39,486 nucleotides of DNA from Gardnerella vaginalis (lineage in GTDB: Bacteria > Actinomycetota > Actinomycetes > Actinomycetales > Bifidobacteriaceae): assembly GCA_946997215.1 (NCBI GenBank), contig CAMPUL010000014.1, positions 1 to 39,486 on the forward strand, read 5' to 3'. Both the position numbers and the translations under genes were made by a program. The notes under the pieces were generated by a model. That model made no database searches. It saw only the letters and a program-made list of their open reading frames with translations, and had not been told where the DNA came from. Positions 24,754 to 33,067 of this stretch are shown here, piece after piece (the first letter of the stretch is position 1; each line of letters opens with the position of its first letter).

Positions 24754-25218
24754 TAGCTTCTGATTCCTCTTTTATCTTCTACGTCATTACATGCAGTAAC
24801 GATACTCTAACCTTTTTCTTTTTTGATAAACGCACTTCTAGGATAGCATCAGCTTATGTGTGAAGCCTGAAAAACGTGTGGTTATAGTGTTATAAGCAAA
24901 AACGCGTGGTACTCCTCAGACTAATGTTCCAGTCTTGAAAGCTGGTTGCCGAGGGCCACGCGTTGCAATTAAGATCATTACCTCATATGTGAAGAACAAT
25001 TCCAACTACACATACTAGCTAGAATTTCTATGAATCAACACATATTCGGAAAGAATCTAAAAGCACCATGGCGCGTCATTGTAAGCAAGGACGAAAAGGA
25101 TAACTCGCCCTTTGCGCCATGTCTCTACTAGAGTATCACGATACACATCGAACGTAAACACATTCGCATAAATCTTTGTACGGAAAAACTAATTTCGTTG
25201 ATTTAACGAAGTCACCCC
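24754..25218. other. Intergenic region before the CRISPR bracket
   Basis: No gene is visible. It holds the structured element at 24901-24964 and a spaced 8-bp palindrome CATGGCGC (25067-25074) / GCGCCATG (25114-25121). Confidence 0.55.
24901..24964 (+). ncRNA. Structured element with closing 9-bp stem
   Basis: AACGCGTGG pairs perfectly with CCACGCGTT 46 bases later. Inside, CCTC pairs with GAGG, and AGACT with AGTCT forms an inner hairpin, giving a branched fold of about 64 bases. There is no T-run directly after it, so a simple terminator is unlikely. The strand is uncertain because the outer stem is symmetric. Confidence 0.4.
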
Positions 25219-25263
25219 TCGCTTGCGTTGAAAGCACAATGCGCTTTCAACTTTGAGCAAGCT
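25219..25263 (+). repeat. Left bracket repeat of the CRISPR-Cas locus
   Basis: This 45-bp hairpin element has an outer GCTTG/CAAGC and an inner GTTGAAAGC/GCTTTCAAC stem. It matches the reverse complement of 36811-36855 at 42 of 45 positions, so the two copies enclose the CRISPR-Cas locus in opposite orientation. Confidence 0.85.
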
Positions 25264-25309
25264 CGGCATTCCAAGTTGCTTTCGCGCGCACTGTGTTGCA
25301 CTCAAGCAG

Positions 25310-25825
25310 GTTGCCTCACCCCACGATGCGGGAAAACTTCCGTCTTTTCGCCGCTGATCGTGACTTAGTGGGATCACCCCCTCGTATGCGGGAAAGACCA
25401 GACCCATTGAGTACTGAAGTAGATGAGATAGGGATCACCCCCGCGCATGCGGGAAAGACTCTCGACGATTACGACGATGGCAACACACCGTAGGATCACC
25501 CCCGCGCATGCGGGAAAGACTCCTTGTAAAAAACAGAGTCGTAAATATATTGGGGATCACCCCCGCGCATGCGGGAAAGACCACGGTTTGCGCGTTGTGA
25601 CACCTGATGAAAAGGGATCACCCCCGCGCATGCGGGAAAGACAGCCGCGTGCCTGTATGTTTAATTTCGGCATAGGGATCACCCCCGCACATGCGGGAAA
25701 GACGGATCATGTCATAATCCCATGCGGGCTTTGTTGGGATCACCCCCGCACATGCGGGAAAGACCTGCAGCAAGGCGAAAAGAAGCGTGCGAATTGGGGA
25801 TCACCCCCGCACATGCGGGAAAGAC
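25310..25825 (-). CRISPR. Type I-E CRISPR array, 8 spacers
   Basis: Eight 28-bp repeats start at 25371, 25432, 25493, 25554, 25615, 25676, 25737 and 25798 with an exact 61-bp period, plus a degenerate ninth at 25310-25337. All eight spacers are 33 bases. On the minus strand the repeat begins GTCTTTCCCGC and ends GGGGGTGATCC, the I-E pattern with stem CCCGC/GCGGG. This places the leader next to cas2 and the degenerate trailer repeat at the left end. Repeats 25676-25825 carry one substitution (GCACATGC in place of GCGCATGC on the plus strand). Confidence 0.98.
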
Positions 25826-25932
25826 ACTTAAAGATCCCAACAAAATGGCCATTTCTATAACAGAAACAGTCAAATCTCATTTACTTTTCCAATTCAAACT
25901 ATCACAGAGAGTAGTACAATAATACTTTATTT
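25826..25932 (-). promoter_or_regulatory. CRISPR leader
   Basis: This AT-rich 107-base stretch lies between the cas2 stop and the first repeat, with no ORF. By position and repeat orientation it is the leader that drives pre-crRNA transcription and directs spacer integration at 25825. I could not fix a single promoter in it; TTGAAT and TTGACT boxes are present on the minus strand. Confidence 0.75.
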
Positions 25933-27015
25933 TTATGAAATAAATTTTAACAATCCTTTCAAACGAAAAACAAGATGTGCTGTTAGTCTAGCATCTAGAA
26001 GAGCTCTATGTGGAACGGATTCAGCAATGTTGTATTCTTCTAGCACCGTTTTTAATTGGTAGTTTTTTAAAAATTTCTTTTCTTTCTTTACAAAACGAGA
26101 GATATCAAAAATTTTATTAATTGAAAGAGAATCATCAAGTTTTTCATCTAATGAAGATAAAGCAGAATTCAAAAATGACATATCAAATTGTACGTTGTAT
26201 CCAAGTACTGGTAATTTTCCGACAAAATCAATAAATTCTTTTAATGCTAAATCTAATCCGACGCCATAAGACTCAAGCATTTTTGAGGTAATACCAGTTA
26301 GCTCAATAATTTCATTAGGAATAAAATTATTTTTATTAGAATTACTAACATTATCGCAATTAATATTTATTAGTTTTTGGAATTCTTCAATTTTCCCACC
26401 AATGAACTTAACAGCTCCAATTTCAATAATTTTATCAACTTTGCTATTTAAACCTGTGGTTTCGCAATCTATTACAACAAAATTCTTACTTATTTTACCA
26501 ATAAAATCCTTCCAGTAATCGGTACAAGTTATTTTTTCATTATTTGTAGTAAATTTTGTAGTTTGAGAAACATTATCATGAATGAGATAACTAATATTTT
26601 CATTTACTAAATCATTCTCAATTAAATTAGAAGAAATATTAATATTTTTTCTACTTCTAACATTTGAAAATTTCCTTGCATTATGAAACTTAGCAGCATC
26701 ACTAAATCCATATTTAATATCACCTTCCGCCATATCATTTGAAGGAATACTGACCAAAGGCAAACCGTCTAAGTAGACAACTTCACGATGAGAATGAATA
26801 GTCTTAAAATCGTAGCCAATTTCATTTCTGGAAGAAAAGCTCATTGTTACAGCACCATTCCCAACACTATCTTCTATGCGCTTCCACAATTCTTCTCTGA
26901 TTCTACTGTTGAAGTTGCCAACGTAAACGCCTGTAGCAATTTCTTGCATCCACTTGGTTAAATCACCTCTTAAAGATAGTGGGCAGTTAGTCATCGTAAT
27001 CACAGTTAACGGCAT
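25933..27015 (-). CDS. cas2: Cas2 fused to a DEDDh (DnaQ-like) 3'-5' exonuclease
   Basis: Residues 1-about 95 are a type I-E Cas2 (MPLTVITMTNCPLSLRGDLT; VYVGNFNSRIREELWKRIED), the dimeric scaffold of the Cas1-Cas2 integrase. A polar linker to about residue 175 leads to a DnaQ/epsilon-type exonuclease with Asp183 and Glu185 (FVVIDCETTGLNS), Asp278 (NVQFDMSFLN), and His336 and Asp341 (HRALLDARLTAHLVF), so all five catalytic positions are present. Stand-alone I-E Cas2 is about 95-115 aa; this is 360. Cas2-DnaQ fusions are known in some I-E systems, where the exonuclease trims prespacers. It begins 1 base after the cas1 stop and is the last gene of the cas operon, next to the leader. Confidence 0.95.
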   Translation of the reverse strand: MPLTVITMTNCPLSLRGDLTKWMQEIATGVYVGNFNSRIREELWKRIEDSVGNGAVTMSFSSRNEIGYDFKTIHSHREVVYLDGLPLVSIPSNDMAEGDIKYGFSDAAKFHNARKFSNVRSRKNINISSNLIENDLVNENISYLIHDNVSQTTKFTTNNEKITCTDYWKDFIGKISKNFVVIDCETTGLNSKVDKIIEIGAVKFIGGKIEEFQKLININCDNVSNSNKNNFIPNEIIELTGITSKMLESYGVGLDLALKEFIDFVGKLPVLGYNVQFDMSFLNSALSSLDEKLDDSLSINKIFDISRFVKKEKKFLKNYQLKTVLEEYNIAESVPHRALLDARLTAHLVFRLKGLLKFIS

Positions 27016-27016
27016 A

Positions 27017-27985
<969 letters not shown>

Positions 27986-28642
27986 TCATTTATTTGAGCC
28001 ACATAAAGGAATCACTGTCATCATTCCAAAGCCATATGCTTTCTTTTTGCCAATTCCTTCTAGCAGAGTTTTACGCATAATATTCGCATCGCTAATTGTT
28101 AAAATACCTTGATAAACAGCTTTACTTAATCTAATAGGTTTTTCTGACTTAGTGAATAAGCTATATCCGCGTTCAACAATAGTAAATTCATTTTCGTTCA
28201 ACGAAAAACCTAATTTTTGTGCGCGATTAAGCAAAAAATTCATCTGCTGATCATAAGTAACATGTGGCACTACCCTACCTCTAGTAGTGCGAGTTTCAAC
28301 AGTATCAGAAATAGCAACAACAGGATTAAGCGTCACTCGAAATTGCATTCTCATGCCATTCATTAGTGAGCTTAAAAACTTATCATAAGTTTTACTTGAC
28401 GCTGTTCCTGCAACACCATACATCTCTAGACGTTGCAAATCTGGTTCAGAATCACTCACTATAAGCAAGTAATGTTTTCCATGAAGAACATCAACTCTCC
28501 ATAGCTTTCTGCTTCTTTCATGATTCTCCCATTCGTTAGGAAAACTTTGTTCAACCCAGTTATGAAAGGCACCAACAGATTTAAGATCTCTCAACGATGA
28601 AGGTTTGTTATAATCAATTTCAACTCTACTCAAATAAGACAT
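27986..28642 (-). CDS. cas6e: CRISPR RNA endonuclease Cas6e
   Basis: Cas6e cleaves pre-crRNA at the base of the repeat hairpin and remains bound as a Cascade subunit. The 218-aa product has MSYLSRVEIDYNKPSSLRDL, the N-terminal AFHNWVEQSFP region that holds the general-acid His, and a Gly-rich loop GIGKKKAYGFGMMTVIPL near the C-terminus typical of the RAMP fold. The ATG directly follows the cas5e stop (no gap), with GGAGG inside the end of cas5e as ribosome binding site, so the genes are translationally coupled. Confidence 0.95.
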   Translation of the reverse strand: MSYLSRVEIDYNKPSSLRDLKSVGAFHNWVEQSFPNEWENHERSRKLWRVDVLHGKHYLLIVSDSEPDLQRLEMYGVAGTASSKTYDKFLSSLMNGMRMQFRVTLNPVVAISDTVETRTTRGRVVPHVTYDQQMNFLLNRAQKLGFSLNENEFTIVERGYSLFTKSEKPIRLSKAVYQGILTISDANIMRKTLLEGIGKKKAYGFGMMTVIPLCGSNK

Positions 28643-29518
28643 TTAAGCCTCCAATCCAGAGAATGCATCATGCTCAGCAATAAAATCTCCAGTAGATTTC
28701 ACATGTTTACTATCTGATGCAATACCTTCCGAATCTGAATTATCGTGGAGAATTCTCTTAATAGATATCTCCATTTTTGACTCGTAACGGAATCCGAATT
28801 TTCTTTCCTTGTTCGAGAAAGAATTAACAAAATCCTTACGCAATCTACGAACTGATTCCTGAATTTTATAAGTACGAGTATTATCTTTAACTAATTCTTT
28901 CGCAGCTTTATCTACTAAATCAGAATCAGCGTATAAAGATACAAATACTTCATTACGCGATTTATTAGAAGACTCGGATATTTCAGATAAGTTACAAGCA
29001 TTAAACCTTTTTTTATACCACTTTTTTGCAAGCCACTCATGCGTTAATAACGCCTGAATTACTCCACAATCTTCTACTCCTAGAATAAAGTCAGCAGTAG
29101 GAGGCAACGATCTTCTACCTAAACTAGATTGAAAATACGGCGAGCGCAACGCATCGTTAATACTGTAAATAAGCTGCTCATTGTTGGATCCTATTGCAAC
29201 AAGAAATATAGCATCTTCTAGATAATAACGATTTGTAACATAATTTTTTTCAAAATCACCGTTAAGCTTATATTTTGCAGCAATATGATAATCTTTGAGC
29301 AAATTTCCTTGCTGATCGATTCGTACTGCAAAATCTAAATCATTAAGTTTCGCAATATTTTCATCACAATCTGCACTTCTTCTATACCCAAAAGCTGCAG
29401 CAATCATACCTATTACCGCACTTTTAGATGGATAATAATCTGTGTGACGAGTTTCAAAATGAGAATCTGTGCCCCACGATTGCAAAGGTCCAGCAAACTT
29501 CAGTAATAAACTTTTCAT
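28643..29518 (-). CDS. cas5e: Cascade subunit Cas5e (CasD)
   Basis: Cas5e binds the 5' handle of the crRNA and anchors Cas8e in Cascade. The 291-aa product begins MKSLLLKFAGPLQSWGTDSH and continues FETRHTDYYPSKSAVIGMIA, the canonical Cas5e opening; the central SLGRRSLPP motif is also typical. The C-terminal about 40 residues are more acidic and longer than in E. coli CasD (about 225 aa). The ATG at 29518 has AGGAAG upstream. Confidence 0.95.
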   Translation of the reverse strand: MKSLLLKFAGPLQSWGTDSHFETRHTDYYPSKSAVIGMIAAAFGYRRSADCDENIAKLNDLDFAVRIDQQGNLLKDYHIAAKYKLNGDFEKNYVTNRYYLEDAIFLVAIGSNNEQLIYSINDALRSPYFQSSLGRRSLPPTADFILGVEDCGVIQALLTHEWLAKKWYKKRFNACNLSEISESSNKSRNEVFVSLYADSDLVDKAAKELVKDNTRTYKIQESVRRLRKDFVNSFSNKERKFGFRYESKMEISIKRILHDNSDSEGIASDSKHVKSTGDFIAEHDAFSGLEA

Positions 29519-29576
29519 AAGCTTCCTAACTGTTAAACACTAAATATCAACTAATAAGTGTTATTTATTAAGAAAT

Positions 29577-30665
29577 TTACTGAAGCAATTCGGAGACTTT
29601 AGAAGAAAAATCATCCAATAATTGTTGCATACTTTGCTCTTCTACGCCTAATTTAATCTCCTCATTTGAAGAATCCATTGTCACATAGAATGATGCAAGT
29701 GGCTTATGAACAAATTTTTGAACTTTCTCGTATTCTTGAGATAGTTTCTCAATAGATTTTGAAACATATCCATCTTTTGCTTTTACTGGATCTTCAAATG
29801 CGCTAACTAAGTTTACTGGCCTGTCATCTCTTAAAGTTACCACAAGCATTTGCGGCAAAGTTTGATTAGCAAAAGTATTTACTTTGCCAGTAGGCATTGC
29901 GTTAGCGAAAGCTTCAATAAAAAGTCTAAGAGCATTAATTGTAGATTCTTTGTTATCACTCAACTGATGACTAAATTCATGTACTGCAACATTTGCATAA
30001 CGATAAAGCGTTGAAGAATTATATTCTATTGTTCCAAGCATTCCAGCTCCAGCATTATCCTCAGTAGATAAGTCATCAACAGCAGTATAGTAATCAAATT
30101 CAGTTCGAACAGCATGAGTGGAAATTGCGTGAGCAACTTGCGAAGAAGCGTCCTCATTAAGCGATGGATCGTCTGCAAGCATGCGACCGAATAACGCAAT
30201 ATCAATAGGTGGATTATCTTTCAAGATTTCTTGTAGCTGCTTCTTGTCAGTAACATTATTAATTGCCGCTTGAGCTAGAGAATTTGCTTGAGTCTCTCCT
30301 AAGAAGAATAAAGCTTTTGCTGTAGGAACTGTTTCCCCCTTATCTGTTTTAGTTTTAACGCCAGCACCATTTAACGTTTTATCTGCTAAATCTAATGCTT
30401 CTTGTTCCGATAATTCTGGTTTTAACGTAATGATTTTATCAGCAACGTATTTAACAATGTTTTTGCTTCGTATTCCAACATTAGAGTCACCGCCGTGCTC
30501 TTTGAAGTATTCACGCATTGAGTGCTTCCAGCATTGAGAACTTATTCTGGTTCGAGTTACACCGCCATATTGAGCAGTTTTTGGACTGCCTGCATCATCA
30601 CGATTAATATTGCATGGTGGAACAGTTTGGATTGCTTGAATATCTAAGAATAAATGAGCGTTCAT
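29577..30665 (-). CDS. cas7e: Cascade backbone subunit Cas7e (CasC)
   Basis: Cas7e forms the six-subunit helical backbone along the crRNA. The 362-aa product begins MNAHLFLDIQAIQTVPPCNI and has NRDDAGSPKTAQYGGVTRTR and SSQCWKHSMREYF, the hallmark start of CasC, then THAVRTEFDYYTAVDDL, and ends in a helical segment. The length is normal. The ATG at 30665 has GAAAGGT 7 bases upstream. A 58-base gap separates it from cas5e. Confidence 0.97.
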   Translation of the reverse strand: MNAHLFLDIQAIQTVPPCNINRDDAGSPKTAQYGGVTRTRISSQCWKHSMREYFKEHGGDSNVGIRSKNIVKYVADKIITLKPELSEQEALDLADKTLNGAGVKTKTDKGETVPTAKALFFLGETQANSLAQAAINNVTDKKQLQEILKDNPPIDIALFGRMLADDPSLNEDASSQVAHAISTHAVRTEFDYYTAVDDLSTEDNAGAGMLGTIEYNSSTLYRYANVAVHEFSHQLSDNKESTINALRLFIEAFANAMPTGKVNTFANQTLPQMLVVTLRDDRPVNLVSAFEDPVKAKDGYVSKSIEKLSQEYEKVQKFVHKPLASFYVTMDSSNEEIKLGVEEQSMQQLLDDFSSKVSELLQ

Positions 30666-30759
30666 TGTTTTACCTTTCTAAATTTTAGTTAATTGTTTAA
30701 TAACGTTGTTTTTGAAATATGTAATTTTTAAAATATGTGATGTTGCTAAAAAGTTATTG

Positions 30760-31374
30760 CTACTTGCTTAAACGATAATATTCTTGTGCCCAGGAAAGTC
30801 TTATTTTTTCTGAATCTTCAAACTGAAGCAAATACAAATCGCGCGCTAGTTTAGAATAATCAATCGCTTGTTGATTTTCTTTTGTTCTGCTTTTTAGTAG
30901 TCGAACTAGTTGACGAAGATAGTAGTAAAAACTCTCATAATCGCTTGCAGTAATCATAACACTAAAGCGTCTATCCATCGCCACACGTACGCCTTCGTCA
31001 CTTCTTAGTGCTCTTAAAGCTGTTCCCATATTGTTATAAGATTTTTCATTTTCTGAATCTTCAGATTTGTTCAAATCTTTATAACTTGATTTTTCTACAA
31101 CACCTTGCTCGTACAATGCGTATATTTGCAAAGTGTTTATAACAGCTCGCAATTGGTAGGTAACTTCACCATATTTATCTATGAAGCTTTCTGGCACATT
31201 GTTTAATATCCATGGCCATATTTCTACTGACTGACTTAATGGCTTACCAATTGTGTGGCGTAGTTGAGCAAGCATAGCTCGTCTCGATGAAATATCTGAG
31301 CTGTTCAAAAATTGATTTATGATTTTGCTAATAGCGCTTGATACTTCAACAGATTTGCTTTTATTTTCAGCCAT
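30760..31374 (-). CDS. cse2: Cascade small subunit Cse2 (CasB)
   Basis: Cse2 dimers stabilise the R-loop in type I-E Cascade. The 204-aa, mostly helical product shows the family pattern SSRRAMLAQLRHTIGKPLSQ, WILNNVPESF and DRRFSVMITASDYESFYYYL with RQLVRLLKS. It has AAAGGAGG upstream of the ATG at 31374, the strongest ribosome binding site in the operon. It lies between cas8e and cas7e as in E. coli. A 94-base AT-rich gap follows it. Confidence 0.93.
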   Translation of the reverse strand: MAENKSKSVEVSSAISKIINQFLNSSDISSRRAMLAQLRHTIGKPLSQSVEIWPWILNNVPESFIDKYGEVTYQLRAVINTLQIYALYEQGVVEKSSYKDLNKSEDSENEKSYNNMGTALRALRSDEGVRVAMDRRFSVMITASDYESFYYYLRQLVRLLKSRTKENQQAIDYSKLARDLYLLQFEDSEKIRLSWAQEYYRLSK

Positions 31375-31396
31375 AATAGCCTCCTTTCTATGTCTT

Positions 31397-33067
31397 TTAT
31401 TTTCCTGATAATTTTTTTAAGCGACTAGTAAAAATGTTGTAAGCTGTAACTATATTTTTTGTAGATTCTTTCTCGCTTTGATCAGATGGTCTACCTGTAA
31501 AATCGCGCAATGTCGCATTTTCTAGCATTCCTTTTGCTTCATTTATGAGTATGTTATGCAAAGTATTTCTCCATTGAGTACAACGTTCATTCATTGAATC
31601 TTTTGGTTTAATATTTGCTAACCATTCTCTAAACGGTTGATCAACTAAGAAATAAACATGACTAATACGCTTATCAGCATATTTAGTTGCATCATCTTTA
31701 TTTCTATTACGTATTTCACATATGTCTAGAAGAAATTGCTTGTAAATGAATCCTATGGCAGATCTTGTATACTCAACTTCATTGTTAATTCTGTATACCC
31801 ATCCATCGTCAGCATTATCAGTTACTACGACTTCATCAATATATAAAGTATCGCATATTTCATCTGTAGGAACCCAAGATGTAGCATTACCATCATCTTT
31901 CATACTTATAGCTTGCAGTGAAATAGAAGAGCCAGCAATATCATGTTTAATTTCGTTCAGCCATTCCATAATTCCCGGTTTATGATTTTTTACACTACCA
32001 TCGTATAATTCTTGCGATGTAAGGAGTCCAAATGATCTCCACATAGCTTCTTCTGTTCTATGCTTCCTTGGAGTGTATTTATCCTTGTTTTCACCTTCTT
32101 TGTTATACTGCCATACTGTCATTGGTTCAATAAAAGCATTTTTATGATTAATATCAGGAAGTTTCACTATAGAAACCGATATCGGCTTGTCAATACTAAT
32201 ATCAGGATTTATATATATTGCTCTACTCCATCGAGTGTAAAGCTGGGAAACATTGTCAATAAATGTTTCATAAAACGAATTTTCAATATTTTCTGTTCCT
32301 GAATATTCCCAACATGGCTTTTGTTTTTTCTCAGGAGATTGCACATCGCCAACAAGTACACAATTAAGCATAAGAGTTTCAAATAAATTTGCTCCTATTA
32401 TCTCAATACCGCCGAGATCAAAAAGCCAACCTTTAGAAGCTTTATATTTTTCCGTACCAAACATGGTCTTATCTGCTAATCCAGCGTATGACTGTAAGGT
32501 AATAATCCACCTTGCTAATTGTGGTTCAGTAAGTGACGATTTGTTATTATCAACATTATCTTTTGGAGAAAATACAGCTATTTTATTGTTACTTTCAGAA
32601 ATCAATCGATTTATATTTTTACCTGATATCTCACTAGGAGATTTACCGCCAAGCTTTTTACTATCGATATCCTGTTTAAGTACTTGTAAAAATGGATATT
32701 TGTCATCAAAAAGGTAGAAATGATCATGCCATTGTTCTAAATATTTGAAAACTACGTCTGGAAACTTTTTTGAATTCCAAACTTCGCGCCAAATATCCAT
32801 TGTTTCTTCATTGAAATCATCTTCACTATCTTCACCTGAATCAAATTCACGAGAATTTCCCTGAATATCGTACCTAGAAAAAACAGTATGAAGCGCAGTA
32901 AGCAAAACGCGAAGCAATGCAAAGTCCTGAGTTTTCATATCGCCAGCAAGAGCTTTATATTCAGATGCATGCTTAAATACATCTGTCATTGATACGAGCT
33001 TATTGTGGCCTTTTTCGTCTACAATGACGGAAATCCAAGGCTCATCTAGTAGATTAAACCTGCTCAC
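31397..33067 (-). CDS. cas8e: Cascade large subunit Cas8e (CasA/Cse1)
   Basis: Cas8e recognises the PAM and recruits Cas3. The 556-aa product begins MSRFNLLDEPWISVIVDEKG, the typical Cse1 opening, followed by AGDMKTQDFALLRVLLTALH and the C-terminal four-helix bundle. It starts at a GTG lying within the cas3 gene and overlaps it by 14 bases, with AAAGGAATTAAAAG upstream, so translation is coupled to cas3. The length fits the family (about 500-560 aa). Which PAM it reads cannot be deduced. Confidence 0.95.
   Translation of the reverse strand: MSRFNLLDEPWISVIVDEKGHNKLVSMTDVFKHASEYKALAGDMKTQDFALLRVLLTALHTVFSRYDIQGNSREFDSGEDSEDDFNEETMDIWREVWNSKKFPDVVFKYLEQWHDHFYLFDDKYPFLQVLKQDIDSKKLGGKSPSEISGKNINRLISESNNKIAVFSPKDNVDNNKSSLTEPQLARWIITLQSYAGLADKTMFGTEKYKASKGWLFDLGGIEIIGANLFETLMLNCVLVGDVQSPEKKQKPCWEYSGTENIENSFYETFIDNVSQLYTRWSRAIYINPDISIDKPISVSIVKLPDINHKNAFIEPMTVWQYNKEGENKDKYTPRKHRTEEAMWRSFGLLTSQELYDGSVKNHKPGIMEWLNEIKHDIAGSSISLQAISMKDDGNATSWVPTDEICDTLYIDEVVVTDNADDGWVYRINNEVEYTRSAIGFIYKQFLLDICEIRNRNKDDATKYADKRISHVYFLVDQPFREWLANIKPKDSMNERCTQWRNTLHNILINEAKGMLENATLRDFTGRPSDQSEKESTKNIVTAYNIFTSRLKKLSGK

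Noticed and set aside
25067..25121. Spaced palindrome CATGGCGC/GCGCCATG as a structured RNA
   Set aside because: Only 8 bp over a 39-base loop with no further nested pairing; could be chance.
25264..25309. Leader on the left side of the array
   Set aside because: Repeat orientation, degenerate repeats at the left end and the substitution pattern all place the leader next to cas2.
25293..25860. Plus-strand frames across the CRISPR array giving repeated ITPAHAGKT-type peptides
   Set aside because: The peptide repeat is the translation of the 28-bp CRISPR repeats; not a gene.
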